Shown here piece by piece: positions 6,209-8,065 of a stretch of 8,065 nucleotides of DNA. How positions within the stretch are numbered: the stretch's first letter is position 1; each line of letters starts with the position of its first letter. The stretch lies in assembly GCA_022360105.1 (NCBI GenBank), contig JAKSDL010000483.1:1-8065 (forward strand), given 5' to 3'. The position numbers were made by a program, and so were the translations under genes. This DNA comes from Pseudomonadota bacterium. Its GTDB lineage: Bacteria > SAR324 > XYD2-FULL-50-16 > JAHJRI01. The notes under the pieces are model-generated. The model was not told the DNA's origin and did no database searches. It saw nothing but the letters and a program-made list of their open reading frames with translations.

Positions 6209-7603
6209 CTCCTTGACTATATCGATGTTGTATTTTTGTATTTTGCGCCAAAGGGTCTTGCGATCCACTTTTAAGGCCTTGGCAGCCCTGGATTGGTTGT
6301 AATTTTCGCGGATCAGAAAATGTTCGATTACTTTTTTCTCGTATTCCACGCTGACCGCTTCAACCATTTCCTGAAGGGAGGTAAATTTTGAGAAATCCGG
6401 GCGCGGCAGTGTCTTATGTTGACCGAACAAAGAGCTGAACTCCAGGTCTTCGGCTTTAACTTGCGAGTCTTCGCTTAGCAAGATCACTTCGTTGATAACA
6501 TTTTTCAGCTGCCGAATATTTCCCGGCCAGGCACAGGAAACAAGCAGGTTTGTTGCATCATCGGAAAAGGTGTGAACGTCCTTGCGGTAGCGTTCGTTGT
6601 AAATTGATTTGAAATGATCAATGAGATGAACGATCTCCTCTTTGCGCTCTCTTAAAGGAGGCAGCTGAAGATTGACCACGTTGATGCGGTAGTAGAGATC
6701 TTCACGAAATTCTCCGCTTTCCACTTTTTGTTTTAAGTTACGATTGGTGGCCGTTAAGACACGCACATCAACGTGAATGGTTTTGTTTCCACCCACTCTT
6801 TCAAACGACTTGGATTCCAAAACTCTCAATAATGCGGCCTGACTGGCCTGTGTCATATCACCTATTTCATCCAAAAACAGGTGACCACCATCTGCCAGTT
6901 CAAACTTGCCTATCTTCACATTGTTGGCCCCTGTAAAAGCCCCTTTTTCATGACCGAATAGTTCGCTAAGCAGCAAAGGCTCGGAAATGGCAGCGCAATT
7001 AATAACGATAAAAGGTTTATCGCGTCGTTCCGACGTGTAATGGATATATTTAGCCAGTACTTCTTTGCCTGTGCCGCTTTCACCGGTAATGCAGATCGGG
7101 ACGGGTTCATTTTTAATCTTGTCTGCCTTATCCCGAATAAACTTCATTTGGTCGCCATGGGCCACAAAACCGTAGGGAAAGTCCCGTTTGATCAATTCAT
7201 TTTTGAGGCTTTTGTTTTCTTCCTGCAGGTTCTTGATTTCGAGACATTTCGTTATTGTCCCCAACAGCCGTTCATGATCGACCGGTTTTAACAAATAATC
7301 CTTGGCTCCCTCCTTCATCAGGGCAACTGCATCCTCGATATTGCCATATCCGGTAACCAGAATAATTATCATTTCCGGATATTGCCTTATTAGTTCTCTG
7401 AAGAGGTCGATGCCGGTTTTTTCTCCTTTCAGCCTGATGTCAAGTACGGCCACATCGATGTGCCATGTTCCGGCTGTTTTCAGCGCCTCCTCGTATTCCC
7501 CGGTATCGAATACATTGAATCGTTTTTTAAACCAGTTTTTCAATCCGTGGCGGATACCTTCCTCGTCATCGACGATCAGTACGGAAAGATTTGAATAGTC
7601 CAT
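6203..7603 (-). CDS. NtrC-family sigma-54-dependent response regulator
   Basis: This 466-residue cytoplasmic regulator is complete and appears fully functional. The receiver domain (about 5-120) has the acidic pair Asp12/Asp13, phospho-acceptor Asp55 in VAVLDIRL, Thr84 and Lys106. A linker helix follows (about 120-140). The AAA+ domain (about 145-375) has Walker A GESGTGKE (174-181), the sigma-54 contact loop GAFTGA (221-226), Walker B HLFLDEIG (241-248), the LYYRINV arginine at 306 and the WPGNIRQLKN sensor 2 region with Arg364. The C-terminus (about 420-460) is a Fis-type helix-turn-helix with SRAAKALKVDRKTLWRKI. An intact GAFTGA means it should activate sigma-54 promoters. I start at ATG 7603; the in-frame TTG at 7624 would add seven residues and neither has a clear ribosome site. 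It lies 60 bp after a histidine kinase gene, its likely partner. Its target genes are not proven; the neighbouring binding protein and gts operon are the obvious candidates. Confidence 0.93.
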   Translation of the reverse strand: MDYSNLSVLIVDDEEGIRHGLKNWFKKRFNVFDTGEYEEALKTAGTWHIDVAVLDIRLKGEKTGIDLFRELIRQYPEMIIILVTGYGNIEDAVALMKEGAKDYLLKPVDHERLLGTITKCLEIKNLQEENKSLKNELIKRDFPYGFVAHGDQMKFIRDKADKIKNEPVPICITGESGTGKEVLAKYIHYTSERRDKPFIVINCAAISEPLLLSELFGHEKGAFTGANNVKIGKFELADGGHLFLDEIGDMTQASQAALLRVLESKSFERVGGNKTIHVDVRVLTATNRNLKQKVESGEFREDLYYRINVVNLQLPPLRERKEEIVHLIDHFKSIYNERYRKDVHTFSDDATNLLVSCAWPGNIRQLKNVINEVILLSEDSQVKAEDLEFSSLFGQHKTLPRPDFSKFTSLQEMVEAVSVEYEKKVIEHFLIRENYNQSRAAKALKVDRKTLWRKIQKYNIDIVKET

Positions 7604-7663
7604 TGCTTTTTTTATTTGTTGCAATCGCGTGCATGTTTTCAGAATTGTCTTTCTGCAACTGTC

Positions 7664-8065
7664 TTAGTTTTCTGCCGCTATTTTTTCCTTGATGCTGACA
7701 GGCACTGAAATGGTGAAGACACTGCCTTTTTCCGGTTCACTTTCGACCTCAATGTCACCCCCGTGGTTTTTAACAATACCATAAACTACGGATAATCCAA
7801 GTCCTGTCCCGACTCCCGTTGGCTTGGTTGTGAAAAAGGGGTCAAATATTTTGGGAATAACCTCTTCGGACATGCCTATACCTGAATCCTGGATGACTAT
7901 TTTAATGGTGTCCCCACTACCTGAAGTAGTTGTGCTTACTTTTACTTCACCACCTTCCTGGCAAGCCTGCACAGAGTTTGTAAGCAGGTTGATAATGATC
8001 TGCTTGAATTCCGTCGAACTGATCGGTGTTTCAGGAATCGTTTCATCCAGGTGAAGGTCAATCAC
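7664..8065 (-). CDS. Sensor histidine kinase, C-terminal ATP-binding domain (partial)
   Basis: The last 133-134 residues of a histidine kinase are visible; the gene continues past the right edge, and the GTG-like codon at 8065 is not a real start. All ATP-binding (HATPase_c) boxes are present: N box with QIIINLLTNSVQA (fragment residues about 22-34), G1 DSGIGM (60-65), F box FDPFFTTK (74-81) and G2 GTGLGLS (86-92). The form is that of NtrB-like kinases, which usually pair with NtrC-type regulators such as the one encoded next. The histidine-phosphotransfer part, any membrane segments and any periplasmic sensor domain are outside the window, so the signal cannot be read here. Whether it has a periplasmic domain that could contact the orphan sugar-binding protein is the key unknown. 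Confidence 0.92.
   Translation of the reverse strand: MIDLHLDETIPETPISSTEFKQIIINLLTNSVQACQEGGEVKVSTTTSGSGDTIKIVIQDSGIGMSEEVIPKIFDPFFTTKPTGVGTGLGLSVVYGIVKNHGGDIEVESEPEKGSVFTISVPVSIKEKIAAEN

Overview
The window looks like part of the chromosome of a Gram-negative, heterotrophic bacterium. Two proteins carry signal peptides for export to a periplasm, and the regulator is an NtrC-type activator of sigma-54 RNA polymerase. The style of the two-component system and the moderate base composition suggest Desulfobacterota or a related proteobacterial lineage. This is a guess from protein style only.

Layout from left to right. Positions 1-110 (+) are the last 35 codons of a FabG-like short-chain dehydrogenase. 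It converges on a long minus-strand region, with two small hairpins (175-213) between the two. From 4718 down to 284 (-) lies a complete carbohydrate ABC importer in the order binding protein (gtsA), permease (gtsB), permease (gtsC), ATPase (gtsD-like). All four resemble the glucose/mannose GtsABCD transporter known from Pseudomonas and Thermus. A strong hairpin separates gtsA from gtsB. The gtsB and gtsC genes overlap, and a REP-like palindromic element separates gtsC from gtsD. Upstream of gtsA are a weak sigma-54-like promoter candidate and two tandem 20-bp palindromes.

Further upstream on the same strand are an orphan RbsB/LacI-type periplasmic sugar-binding protein (5986-4973), an NtrC-family response regulator (7603-6203) with receiver, AAA+ GAFTGA and Fis-type helix-turn-helix parts, and the C-terminal ATPase domain of a histidine kinase (8065-7664) that runs off the window.

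Working model (inference): the orphan binding protein captures a sugar in the periplasm and reports it to the histidine kinase. The kinase phosphorylates the NtrC-like regulator, which binds the tandem palindromes and drives sigma-54 transcription of the gts transporter. The individual genes are of known families. The possibly undescribed part is their combination: a sugar-binding protein plus an NtrC-type two-component system next to a glucose/mannose importer, with a candidate enhancer in the right place.
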